A DNA stretch of 64,000 nucleotides, taken from the NCBI RefSeq assembly GCF_014203545.1, contig NZ_JACHJG010000001.1, forward strand, positions 682,001-746,000. The letters run 5' to 3'. This stretch comes from Streptomyces netropsis (lineage in GTDB: Bacteria; Actinomycetota; Actinomycetes; Streptomycetales; Streptomycetaceae). The notes beneath the pieces were generated by a model. That model was given only the letters and a program-made list of their open reading frames with translations, made no database searches and had not been told where the DNA came from. Position numbers and translations under genes: made by a program. Of the stretch, positions 10,720 to 19,204 are shown piece by piece (within the stretch, counting starts at the first letter, position 1; the number at the start of each line of letters is the position of its first letter).

Positions 10720-11418
10720 TCAGGACGGCTGCGGCGCGAGCGCGGCCAGCCGTCCGACCAGGTCTCCGAAGGGCCCGTCGGCGGGCTCGTCCCGCAGCAC
10801 GCGGCGCAGCACGGCCGCCATGTCCTCGTCGTAGGCTGCGCTCACCGCCGTGAGGGCCGCGAAGTGGTGGACGAGCTGCAACTCCAGCTCCACGCGCGCC
10901 ACCGGGCAGCCGTCCAGCCAGAGCAGCGCCGTGGTCTCGGCCAGCGATATCCAGGACCGGACGGCCAGCTCCAGGCGCGGCGCCGGGGCGCGTACGCCCA
11001 GGTGCCCGATCATCTGCTCGTACGCGGCCCGGCGCACCCCGTCGATCAGGGCGCTCGCCCGGCCGGTGCCCGCCGCCGGGCCGCCGCGCATCAGCGCCGA
11101 GAACCCCGGCCCGTGCGTCTCGACGAAGTCGAAGAACCGTCCCATGACGCGCAACAGCCGGGCCCCCAGCGGGCCTTCGCGCGGCTCGTCGAAGAGCGAG
11201 GTCAGCTCTTCGGCGGCGCGGCCCAGCGCGGCCTCGTACAGGCTCTGCTTGCCGGGGAAGTAGTGATAGACCAGCGGCCGGGAGATCCCGGCCGCCTCGG
11301 CTATCTCGTCGATGGAGACATCGTCGGGGCAGCGCCTGCTGAAGAGGTCGAGCGCCACCGCGATCAGCTGCTCGCGTCGCTGCTCGACGCCCATCCTGCG
11401 GCGCACCCCGGTCGTCAT
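10720..11418 (-). CDS. TetR/AcrR-family regulator
   Basis: A 232 aa TetR-type repressor. Residues about 10-60 form the helix-turn-helix (RREQLIAVALDLFSRR, then IDEIAEAAGISRPLVYHYFP and GKQSLYEAALGRA). The rest is an all-helical ligand-binding domain without recognisable specificity. It converges with the pullulanase gene, from which it is separated by only 22 bp. The gene upstream on the same strand ends 74 bp away. The regulated target is not evident; no efflux pump is nearby. Confidence 0.9.
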   Translation of the reverse strand: MTTGVRRRMGVEQRREQLIAVALDLFSRRCPDDVSIDEIAEAAGISRPLVYHYFPGKQSLYEAALGRAAEELTSLFDEPREGPLGARLLRVMGRFFDFVETHGPGFSALMRGGPAAGTGRASALIDGVRRAAYEQMIGHLGVRAPAPRLELAVRSWISLAETTALLWLDGCPVARVELELQLVHHFAALTAVSAAYDEDMAAVLRRVLRDEPADGPFGDLVGRLAALAPQPS

Positions 11419-11492
11419 GCGGTCATCCTAATGCCGACGCGCAGCGGCCCCACCGGGCGGGAAAGCCCGGTGGGCCGGTCAACAGGGGCCGC

Positions 11493-13430
11493 TCACCGCA
11501 GAGTCGTGAGCTTCTTCCCGGCGGTGGTCAGGGCGCTCAGCTCGGCGTGCGCGCCCGCCCGCGCCGGGACGGCCAGCAGGGCGCCGCGCGCGCTGCCGCG
11601 CACCCCGCCCGTCGCGGTGATCGACGCGACGTCGTCGCTGCCCGCCGCCAGCGCGTACCAGGCACCGGCCTTCGACTTCCACAGCACGCCCGCCAGGACG
11701 TGCGGATCGCGGGCCCCGCACGCAGCGGAGTCCTCGGCGCGGGCGACGACCGCCCCCGGCGCGCCGGGCCGGGAACCGGGGACCTGGAACTGCGCCTGCA
11801 CCCTGCTCCCCGCGCCCCGCCACGTCTCGGCCCGGGTGCACAGCCAGGCCGCGCTCCCCGCGCCTCCGGGCAGCGGCTGCGTCGCGAACTGCCAGGCGTT
11901 CACCGACCGCACGCCCTGCGAGCGCACGCTCTGCAGGTGGCAGGCGGAGTGCGCCCACCCGGCCAGTGCCTGCGCGCCCGCCACGTCGCGCGGGGAGCCG
12001 GGGGCACCGACGGTGAGCCGGGCGGGGACCAGCTCGCCGAGGTCGGTGACCAGCCGGCTGCCGAGCCGCAGCGCCGGCCAGGCGCGGCAGCCGCCCGACG
12101 GGGCGGGGCTGGGCGTCGCGTCGGTCACGCCCTCGGCGTCCCGGTGCAGCGGCTGCCCGGCGGCGGCCGGTGCGAGCAGGTCGCGCACGGCCGTGCCGGT
12201 CACCCAGGGGGCGGTCAGATAGCGGACGTTGCCGTCGGTGCGGCCCACGACGATCGCGGTGGAGGTGTCGGCGTCCGCCGCGTCCGTGCGCGCGAAGTCC
12301 AGCGCGGCGGCACCGGCCTCGCCGCTCTTCGCCTCCGCGTAGCGCACCACGCGCACCCCGTCGTGGAGCAGCACGACGGCCGCCGCGTCGACCTCGCCCG
12401 CGAACAGCAGCTGGGGCGGCCCGGAGGCGGGTCCGACGGGGGTGCCGGGCGTCGCGGTGACCCGCACCGCGCGGCCCGGCCGGGCCCAGGCGGCGAGCGC
12501 CCGGCGCAGCAGCTCCCGGTCGCCCGTGCGGTCGCCGCGGGCGGGCCAGGTGGCGAAGCCGGGGCGGTCCGCGCTCTTCCACGCCGAGGAGGTGGCCTGG
12601 GTCAACTTGGCCGGGTCGAGGGCCGCTTCGGCCGCCGCGTTCTGCGCGTACGGGGGCGCGGCGGCGCCGTCCCGGCCCCAGCCGTCACCGGGCAGACCCA
12701 GGAGCGTGGCGCACACCACGGCCGCGGCGGCGGCCGTGAGCGCGGCCCGGGTGTGCTGGCGGCGGCGCATCAGATCCGTCGGCCGGGCCTGGAGGGAGCA
12801 CGGGTCGAACTCCACCGACTCCAGCAGCGGGGTGTCGCGGCTGCCCGCCGGGGTGCGGACGCCGTCCGCCTCGGCCAGTGCCGCGCCCGGGTCCTCGACC
12901 CCGGCCGCCGACAGCACCCGGCGCACGTCCCGGTCGTCCGACAGCTCCAGCCCGCGCAGGACGTACGCGGCCCGGCCGGGCCCGGACAGCGAGGAGAGCG
13001 CCTGGTCCAGGGCGAGTTCGTCGGCGCCGCCGGAGCGGGGGAACAGCCGCAGCCCCCACACGCGCGGCAGCAGCGGCGGGAGCTGGCCCGGCCGCGGCGG
13101 CTGCCAGCGGCCGCGCGGCCGCCCCGCGTCCAGCGCGGCCCGCAGCACCCGCTGGCGGACGTAGGTGTAGCCCGGCTCGCTCGGCACGCCGTCGGTGCCG
13201 CGCGGCGCCGGCACGGTCAGCTCCGCACCGCCCACCCGGTTGCGCGGCAGCGCCCGCTGGACGAGGGCGTGCGCGGTCAGCACACGGCGGTTGCGGCCCA
13301 GCGCGGGCGGCAGCACGAGATAGCCGAGCCGCACCAGGCGCGGGTAGTGCTCGATGAGCGCGGCCTCGGCCTGCTCGACGTCGACGGGGGCGATGGACCG
13401 GGGGCGGGGGGCTGTCGCTTGCTGCTCCAC
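11493..13430 (-). CDS. Membrane protein with sigma-factor-like N-terminus
   Basis: A 645 aa protein I cannot name. Residues about 18-60 (EQAEAALIEHYPRLVRLGYL) resemble region 2 of extracytoplasmic-function sigma factors. Residues about 140-185 (ALDQALSSLSGPGRAAYVLR) resemble region 4. A single membrane segment follows at about 228-246 (ALTAAAAAVVCATLLGL). The remaining 400 residues are predicted extracytoplasmic, with several Cys residues. The architecture would be a cytoplasmic sigma-like module tethered to an external domain. Function is unknown; a degenerate sigma-like domain with a structural role is as likely as active transcription control. The C-terminal 400 residues show no family I recognise. 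Confidence 0.75.
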   Translation of the reverse strand: MEQQATAPRPRSIAPVDVEQAEAALIEHYPRLVRLGYLVLPPALGRNRRVLTAHALVQRALPRNRVGGAELTVPAPRGTDGVPSEPGYTYVRQRVLRAALDAGRPRGRWQPPRPGQLPPLLPRVWGLRLFPRSGGADELALDQALSSLSGPGRAAYVLRGLELSDDRDVRRVLSAAGVEDPGAALAEADGVRTPAGSRDTPLLESVEFDPCSLQARPTDLMRRRQHTRAALTAAAAAVVCATLLGLPGDGWGRDGAAAPPYAQNAAAEAALDPAKLTQATSSAWKSADRPGFATWPARGDRTGDRELLRRALAAWARPGRAVRVTATPGTPVGPASGPPQLLFAGEVDAAAVVLLHDGVRVVRYAEAKSGEAGAAALDFARTDAADADTSTAIVVGRTDGNVRYLTAPWVTGTAVRDLLAPAAAGQPLHRDAEGVTDATPSPAPSGGCRAWPALRLGSRLVTDLGELVPARLTVGAPGSPRDVAGAQALAGWAHSACHLQSVRSQGVRSVNAWQFATQPLPGGAGSAAWLCTRAETWRGAGSRVQAQFQVPGSRPGAPGAVVARAEDSAACGARDPHVLAGVLWKSKAGAWYALAAGSDDVASITATGGVRGSARGALLAVPARAGAHAELSALTTAGKKLTTLR

Positions 13431-13505
13431 GATCCATAGAACGAGTGAATGGTGGGATGGTCACCTCACCCGTGCCGGGGACCGGCTCAGGCGCTCGGGG
13501 CGGCC

Positions 13506-14309
13506 TCAGGCGACGTAGCGGGCGCGGATCCGGTCGACGGCGTCGTCGGGGACGCCGAGCCCGTCACGGACGTACGTCTCCACATCGCCGTACGTCCGGT
13601 CCATCTCCTCCAGCGCCGCCGCGAGATAGGCGGGGCGCACGCCGAGGATCGCGTCGGCGATCCGGGGGTCGCCGCCCGCAGAGGTGAACCGCTCGATGAC
13701 CGGCGCGAAGGCCGCGCGCACGGCCGGGTTGACGTCGAGGTACTCGCGCTCGGCCGTCGCCTCGTCCGCGCCGAGCAGCAGCAGGATCACGGTGGCCGCC
13801 CAGCCGGTGCGGTCCTTGCCGGCCGTGCAGTGGAAGAGGAGCGGGCCGCAGTCCGGCTCGGCGAGCGCGGACAGCAGCAGCCGGTAGGCGTCACAGGCGG
13901 GCTGGGAGGACACGAAGGCGCGGTAGGAGTCGCAGAGCAGCTTCTCCGCCTTGCCGCCGCCGAGGTGCTCCTCCGCGAGGGCGGGGCTGCCGAGCACCGA
14001 CTCGATCCGGGCGGGCACCTGATCGCCCTGGACGGCGGCGGGCACCGCGCCCGCCAGCACGTCCGCGACGATCAGCCGGGCGCCGTCCGGCACGCGGTCG
14101 GGCCGCTCGCGCCGCTCGTGCTCGGTGCGCAGGTCCACGACCGTGTGGATGCCGAGGGCGGCGACGGCGGGGTCGGTCATCGGGTCGATCCGGTCCAGCT
14201 GTCCGGACCGGAGCAGCAGACCGGGGCGGACGGCGGAGTTTCCGGCGAGCGCGATGCCACCGAGGTCGCGGAGGTTGACGATGGTCGAGATATCGAACTG
14301 GTGTGGCAT
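13506..14309 (-). CDS. Tyrosine phosphatase family protein
   Basis: A 267 aa cytoplasmic phosphatase of the Cys-based (DSP/PTP-like) superfamily. The active-site loop HCTAGKDRTGW (C-x5-R, near residue 168) is intact, with Cys as nucleophile and Arg binding phosphate. The segment VDLRTEHERRERPD is typical of the bacterial lipid/tyrosine phosphatase family related to M. tuberculosis PtpB. The ATG at 14309 is preceded by AAGGAG. The upstream rhomboid-like gene ends 29 bp away on the same strand, so the two are probably cotranscribed. Phosphoprotein and phosphoinositide substrates are both possible. Confidence 0.9.
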   Translation of the reverse strand: MPHQFDISTIVNLRDLGGIALAGNSAVRPGLLLRSGQLDRIDPMTDPAVAALGIHTVVDLRTEHERRERPDRVPDGARLIVADVLAGAVPAAVQGDQVPARIESVLGSPALAEEHLGGGKAEKLLCDSYRAFVSSQPACDAYRLLLSALAEPDCGPLLFHCTAGKDRTGWAATVILLLLGADEATAEREYLDVNPAVRAAFAPVIERFTSAGGDPRIADAILGVRPAYLAAALEEMDRTYGDVETYVRDGLGVPDDAVDRIRARYVA

Positions 14310-14338
14310 GCGCGCATCTCCTTATCGGATATCTACCG

Positions 14339-15022
14339 TTATTGTGACGAACGGTGGCCGAGTGCGCGACGCCGCCCCGGCCCGAAGCCGACGCCCAGCG
14401 TCAGCGCGAGGAGATGCCCCAGGTCGGTGAAGCCGGGGCGATGAGCGCCGCCGCGCAGCAGGGGGCGCGCGCCGAGCGCGAACAACGCGGCGTACGCGCC
14501 CGTACGGACCGGCCCGCGCGGCAGGGTCGTGGCGAGGGCGCCCGTCACGGCGTTGAAGCCGTAGCTGGTGCCGACGTCGATCGCGGACCGCGTGCGCGCC
14601 CCCGCCCGCGCGGCGCGCAGCACCCCGTAGACCAGGAGGGTCGCGCCCACGTGCCCGTACGTGAAGGCCCCCGCCGCCCACCAGGCGCCGTGCGCGTACT
14701 CGGCGTAGCCGAGGACGGCCAGCAGGAGCAGGGCGTACGGCAGCTCCATCGGCTGCTCGACGACCAGGGCGCTGGTGGCGAGGGTGTGCCAGCGGCGGCC
14801 CCGCAGGTTGTCCACGTTCGTCGAGCAGTGCCGCAGCACCCGCTCCCGCACGGCGGGCGCGAGCAGCCGCCCCACGGCGTACGCGCCGAGCTGCACGCCT
14901 GCCACGTACGCGGGCGCGAGGCGCGGCAGCCGGAGGACGGGCGGCCGCGCCCATCGGGGGGAAGGGCCGGGGACACCACGGGCGCCGGAGGAACCGGACG
15001 GACCGGAAAACAGAGGGGCCAT
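14339..15022 (-). CDS. Rhomboid-like integral membrane protein
   Basis: A polytopic membrane protein of about 227 aa that I assign to the rhomboid-like fold. It contains a segment like the L1/TM region of rhomboids (NVDNLRGRRWHTLATSALVV), a later helix ending in a GTSYGFNAVTG motif and a final helix with PGFTDLGHLLALTLG. The catalytic GxSG motif of active rhomboid proteases is not clearly present, while a His in the last helix is kept. It may therefore be an inactive member. The start is uncertain: ATG at 15022 or 15055, neither with a strong binding site, and the frame runs further to 15145 into the neighbouring gene. It is followed at 29 bp by the phosphatase. Confidence 0.7.
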   Translation of the reverse strand: MAPLFSGPSGSSGARGVPGPSPRWARPPVLRLPRLAPAYVAGVQLGAYAVGRLLAPAVRERVLRHCSTNVDNLRGRRWHTLATSALVVEQPMELPYALLLLAVLGYAEYAHGAWWAAGAFTYGHVGATLLVYGVLRAARAGARTRSAIDVGTSYGFNAVTGALATTLPRGPVRTGAYAALFALGARPLLRGGAHRPGFTDLGHLLALTLGVGFGPGRRRALGHRSSQ

Positions 15023-15101
15023 CCGGCCATGATCGGCGGTGGCCGCCCCGGGCATCAGGGCCGGGGGCCGGATCCCCGGCGCGGCTTCCCCGCCCCGGCC
15101 G

Positions 15102-18100
15102 CTAGCCCAGCCGCCAGCCGCTGAAGTACGCCGTCCCCCGCTCACCGCTGCCGTCGTTGCCGGCCGTCATGAACAGGCCCACGTCCAGGTCCCGGGCCGC
15201 GCCCGGGACGGTGACGGACGCGACCGTCCGCCAGGTCGCGCCGTCGTCCGTGGAGCACTCCGCGGTGAAGCCGCCCGTGGTCGTACGGGTGAGACGGAGG
15301 TGGACGGGGGCCTTGAGGCCGGTGATGCGGCGGTAGCCGTCGAAGGTGCCGTCGCCGTTGGTGTCGTAGGACAGCACGACGCCCTCCGCCGGGGTGACGG
15401 CGAGGTTGACCGCCCCCGGGGAGCGGCCCGCCAGGGTGTTGCGCACGATGATGCCCGTACGCGCCCAGCCGCCCGTGTCGCTCTGCTCGTCGACCCGGAC
15501 CGTCGCCGACCCGCCCACCGCCAGCGCGCCCGGCCGGTAGACGACGCCGAAGGCCTCCGTGCCCTTCCACAGGTCGTCGCCCGAGCCGTCGACGGCGAAG
15601 CGGTCGTCCCCCAACTGCCCGAAGACGGCCGCGTTGTTGGTGGACGTCCGCCATCCGGCGGCGAGCGGGCCCGCCACGAACAGCGTGCCGGTCAGGGCGG
15701 TCCGGATCCGGTCCCGCCCCTGCGGCCCGTAGCGCGCGCTCGCCTCGTACGGCAGGGCGAGCAGCGGGCGCGCCGGCGGCCCGGCGGGTGCGGTGACGCT
15801 CCAGCGGGCCGTGCCCGTGGCGCCCGGCGCGAGGCGGTCCAGCGACGTGGGGCCCTGCGGACGGGCCTGGAGGCCCGAGACGGCGAGGTCGACGCGGCCG
15901 GTGGCCCGCAGACCGTTCACGTTGGTGAGGGCGACGGTCAGCGTCGCGACCCCACCGGGCGGCACGGCGGCGGGGACGGGCGTCGTCGTCAGCGTCCCCT
16001 GGTAGGGGGCGACGGCCAGGGTGTCCCGGACCCGCAGCGCGGTGCGGTACGGATCGGCCACCGGACGCACGGGGTACTCCTTGCGCTCCCGCGTCCACGG
16101 CTCCTCCACCGCGAACCAGTCCACGGCCCGCGGCGCCCGGCCCTCCCGCAACGCGTCCTCCAGCTCCTCCAGCCACCGCCGCCAGCGCGGCAGGTAGAAG
16201 TCGCCCATCAGACCGTGCCAGTCGCGGTTCGCGTACTCGTGCAGCTTTCCGCCGTCGGACGTGGCCCGGCCGCCCCACACCGTGATCAGCACCCGCGCCG
16301 TCCGCTCCAGCTCCGCCGCCTCCGCCGCGCCCGACCCCATCGCCCGGGCCGCCGCCGTCCACGGCCCGAGCAGGAAGTCCCGGTGGGTGCCCGCGATGTC
16401 GTCGGCCAGCGGCATCAGCCGCAGCCACAGCGCGGACAGCGCGCGGAAGGCGGGCAGGTCCTTGCGGGCGTAGGCGTTCCGCAACTGCGGGAGGAGCTGC
16501 CGGCTGCGGTGCGCCAGGGCCTGCCGGGCGACGTCGACCAGGTCGTAGCGGTACGCGTCGCCGGTGCGCAGCCCGGCGGCGACGCCCAGCAGCCCGGTCA
16601 GCGCGGCGTCGAAGCGCGACGGGTCGTAGGACAGGGCGCTCGGTGCGTACTCGCCGGCCCGGTTGGCGCCGAGGTCCGGGCGGGCGGCGAAGAGGCTGTC
16701 GTGGGGGTCGCTGCGCTCGGGCGCGCTCTGCCGGTAGGCGGTCTCGCCCAGCACGGCCCAGGCGTCCCGCGCGCCGCGGTCCGCCCGCCCGTAACGGGCG
16801 TCGGCGTACGCGCCGAACCACCGCTGCCGGTCCGGGGCCCTCTCCTGCCAGGCCAGGTCGGCGAAGTACGCGAAGGCGGCCGGGTCGCGGTCGGCGGCCT
16901 CCGGCATGTACGCCGTGCCGGCCAGGGCGCTGCCGGGCTTGTCGCGCCACGCGAAGAACTTCTCGTCCCAGATGTGCGTCCGGGCGCCGAGCGTCGTCCG
17001 CCCGCCGAAGTTCGGGATCGAGCCGAAGGCGTACGGGGTGCCGCCCCAGTCCTTCTCCCGGTCGGTGACGGACCGGTAGCGGTCGGAGGCACCGTCGACG
17101 ATGAGCATCCTGCTCCGGTCGACCGCGCCCAGCAGCGCGGGGAGCGGGTTGTCCTGCCAGCCGAGGATCACCCACGTCGCGTCCGGGTGCGCGGTGCGCA
17201 GCGCCTTCTCGACGCTCCGCGCGGCGTCCGCGACGGGCACGCCGCCCGCCGTGCCGCCCTCGTGCAGCAGATCCATCTTGAAGTGCGCAGCCCGGCCGAG
17301 GAGTTCTGCCTGGTGGCGGTAGAACGACGCGGCGACCGCGGCGAAGGGCGCGGTGCGCGGGTCGAGCCAGTCCGGGCGCTGGAAGCCGTGCCAGATGCCC
17401 TGCGGGACGACCCGGGCCCCCGGGTTCCGCTCGGTGAAGCCGTCGGGGACGTGCCCGTAATAGCCGGGGAAGACGGGCGCCATGCCCAGCTCGCGCAGCC
17501 GGTCGGCGATCCGCCGCCCCAGCGCGGCGCGCCGGGCGAGGAGCGCGGGGCTCGGCGGGCCGCCGAAGCCGCTGAGGTTCTGCAACAGCCACCACGGCTG
17601 GTGCGAGGGCGCGGGCAGCCACGCCCGGGCCTCGGCGTCGCTGTACCCGAAGTCCATGAGGACCCGGTGGTAGACCGCCTCGTGCCCGGCGATCACCAGC
17701 ACCTCGTTGCAGCCGTGCAGGGCGAGGACGTCGATCATCCGCTCCCAGTACGGCCAGTCCGCGTACGGGAAGGTGTAGCCGTCGTTGGTGTCGTTGAGCG
17801 CGAAGCGGTGCCGCAGGCGCGTCGAGCGCGCCAGCGGCCGGGCCGGGGCGGGCAGGGTGCGCGGCAGCGCGGGCCGTCTCGCACGCCAGCCGAGATGGAC
17901 CCGGCAGGTGTCCCTCAGATAGTGGTGCACCCCGGTCAGCAGCACCCCCGCGCTGGTGCCCGCCACCTCGATCCGCCCCGCCTCGCCGGTGACCTCGAAC
18001 CGCTCCTCGCCGCCGGTCAGCGCGCGCAGCCGGAACTGTTCCGCGTGGTCCCCGAGCAGCCGCCGCAGCGCGGCCCGCGCCGGGGCGATCTCGAACGGCC

Positions 18101-18203
18101 TCGCCGCACCCTCGGCCCTCGCGGGGGTGAGGGAGGCGACGGCGGCTCCCGCGCCGATCGCTCCGGCGGTACCCAGTAACAGGCGTCTCGACAGATCGGT
18201 CAT
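15102..18203 (-). CDS. Tat-exported alpha-N-acetylglucosaminidase, GH89
   Basis: A 1033 aa exported glycosidase of family GH89 (human NAGLU family), which removes terminal alpha-linked GlcNAc. The N-terminus MTDLSRRLLLGTAGAIGAGA is a twin-arginine signal. NAGLU-type motifs are clear in residues about 130-260: YADWPYWERMIDVLALHG, IAGHEAVYHRVL and GMAPVFPGYYGHVPDGF. The C-terminal 160 residues form a separate beta-rich module resembling a concanavalin-type domain (NGDGTFDGYRRITGL, STDDGATWRTV). The ATG at 18203 has GGGGAG upstream. Typical substrates of this family are mucin-type or heparan-type glycans; the environmental substrate here is unknown. The gene stands alone and its stop overlaps the neighbouring upstream frame only in shadow. 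Confidence 0.9.
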   Translation of the reverse strand: MTDLSRRLLLGTAGAIGAGAAVASLTPARAEGAARPFEIAPARAALRRLLGDHAEQFRLRALTGGEERFEVTGEAGRIEVAGTSAGVLLTGVHHYLRDTCRVHLGWRARRPALPRTLPAPARPLARSTRLRHRFALNDTNDGYTFPYADWPYWERMIDVLALHGCNEVLVIAGHEAVYHRVLMDFGYSDAEARAWLPAPSHQPWWLLQNLSGFGGPPSPALLARRAALGRRIADRLRELGMAPVFPGYYGHVPDGFTERNPGARVVPQGIWHGFQRPDWLDPRTAPFAAVAASFYRHQAELLGRAAHFKMDLLHEGGTAGGVPVADAARSVEKALRTAHPDATWVILGWQDNPLPALLGAVDRSRMLIVDGASDRYRSVTDREKDWGGTPYAFGSIPNFGGRTTLGARTHIWDEKFFAWRDKPGSALAGTAYMPEAADRDPAAFAYFADLAWQERAPDRQRWFGAYADARYGRADRGARDAWAVLGETAYRQSAPERSDPHDSLFAARPDLGANRAGEYAPSALSYDPSRFDAALTGLLGVAAGLRTGDAYRYDLVDVARQALAHRSRQLLPQLRNAYARKDLPAFRALSALWLRLMPLADDIAGTHRDFLLGPWTAAARAMGSGAAEAAELERTARVLITVWGGRATSDGGKLHEYANRDWHGLMGDFYLPRWRRWLEELEDALREGRAPRAVDWFAVEEPWTRERKEYPVRPVADPYRTALRVRDTLAVAPYQGTLTTTPVPAAVPPGGVATLTVALTNVNGLRATGRVDLAVSGLQARPQGPTSLDRLAPGATGTARWSVTAPAGPPARPLLALPYEASARYGPQGRDRIRTALTGTLFVAGPLAAGWRTSTNNAAVFGQLGDDRFAVDGSGDDLWKGTEAFGVVYRPGALAVGGSATVRVDEQSDTGGWARTGIIVRNTLAGRSPGAVNLAVTPAEGVVLSYDTNGDGTFDGYRRITGLKAPVHLRLTRTTTGGFTAECSTDDGATWRTVASVTVPGAARDLDVGLFMTAGNDGSGERGTAYFSGWRLG

Positions 18204-18312
18204 GGCGCTCCCCAGTGTGCGAATGCAACAACGGACGCATGCGCAGCGCACGGTAACTGCCGTTACGGGGCACAGCAATGGGGCGTGCCATGGCCTTATG
18301 CCGTGTCGTCAG

Positions 18313-18413
18313 CACCGCCGCTGCGCGGCGGCCTCAAGCGCCGGACGGGCTTGCTGTGGCTGGGCTCAGCCGACTTCAGCCTGCTGGGGGAGTCTGAGGA
18401 CGCGCCCGCAGGG
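18313..18413 (+). repeat. Compound palindromic repeat, copy 3 (degenerate)
   Basis: The header CACCGCCGCTGCGCGGCGG is followed by a left arm CCTCAAGCGCCGGACGGGCT (18332-18351), TGGCTGGGCTCAGCC and a degraded right arm ending TGAGGACGCGCCCGCAGG. The header and interior words match copies 4 and 5. It sits between the GH89 promoter region and the 3' end of the response regulator. Confidence 0.65.
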
Positions 18414-18421
18414 ACACAAGG

Positions 18422-19069
18422 TCAGCCCCGGTCGAGGTACGCCAGTACAGCCAGCACCCGGCGGTTGTCGTCGTCGGACGGCGGCAGCGCCAGCTTGGCG
18501 AAGATGTTGGAGGTGTGCTTGGCGACGGCCCGCTCGGTGACGAGGAGCCGCGTCGCGATCGCCGCGTTGGACCGCCCCTGCGCCACCAGCTCCATCACCT
18601 CACGCTCGCGCGGGGTCAGCTGCCCCAGCGGCTCGTCCCGCGAGCGCCGCGTCAGCAACTGCGAGATGACCTGCGGATCCATCGCCGTACCGCCCGCCGC
18701 CACCCGCCGTACGGCGTCGACGAACTGGTCCGCGTCGAAGACCCGGTCCTTCAGCAGATACCCGATCCCGCCACTGCCGTCGGCCAGCAGCTCCCGCGCG
18801 TACAACTGCTCCACGTGCTGCGACAGCACCAGCACCGGCAGCCCCGGCGTCTCCCGCCGCGCGGCCAGCGCGCACTGCAGCCCCTCGTCGGTGAACGACG
18901 GCGGCAGCCGCACGTCCACGACCGCCACATCGGGCTTCGACTCGGCCAGCGCCCGGGCGAGACCGGGCCCGCTGTCCACCGCCGCGACGATCTCGAAGCC
19001 GTACGCCTCCAGCATCCGGACCAGGCCGTCCCGCAGCAGGAACAGGTCTTCGGCGATGACGACGCGCAC
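18422..19069 (-). CDS. NarL/LuxR-type response regulator
   Basis: A 215 aa response regulator. The receiver domain begins VRVVIAEDLFLLRDG, with the phospho-acceptor Asp in VAVVDVRLPP near residue 50. The C-terminal LuxR-type helix-turn-helix is LTPREREVMELVAQGRSN near residues 150-170. The GTG start at 19069 has GGAG seven bases upstream; the frame reaching 19165 lacks a binding site. The partner histidine kinase lies 135 bp upstream on the same strand. Regulated genes are unknown. Confidence 0.93.
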   Translation of the reverse strand: MRVVIAEDLFLLRDGLVRMLEAYGFEIVAAVDSGPGLARALAESKPDVAVVDVRLPPSFTDEGLQCALAARRETPGLPVLVLSQHVEQLYARELLADGSGGIGYLLKDRVFDADQFVDAVRRVAAGGTAMDPQVISQLLTRRSRDEPLGQLTPREREVMELVAQGRSNAAIATRLLVTERAVAKHTSNIFAKLALPPSDDDNRRVLAVLAYLDRG

Positions 19070-19204
19070 GGAAACTCCATGATCGGCTAGAGCGACGCCC
19101 CTCCTCCGCGGCAGGAGAGCCGGGGCCGGGCCCCCATCGTCGCCGATGCCGCTCGCGCACGGCACTTCGGCCCCGAAGGCGCCCGCGCCCTCACCCCGGA
19201 CACG

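Noticed and set aside
15039..18179. Very long plus-strand open frame opposite the GH89 gene
   Set aside because: It is the antisense shadow created by high G/C third positions; its translation is low-complexity Arg/Gly/Ala and the opposite strand has clear GH89 motifs.
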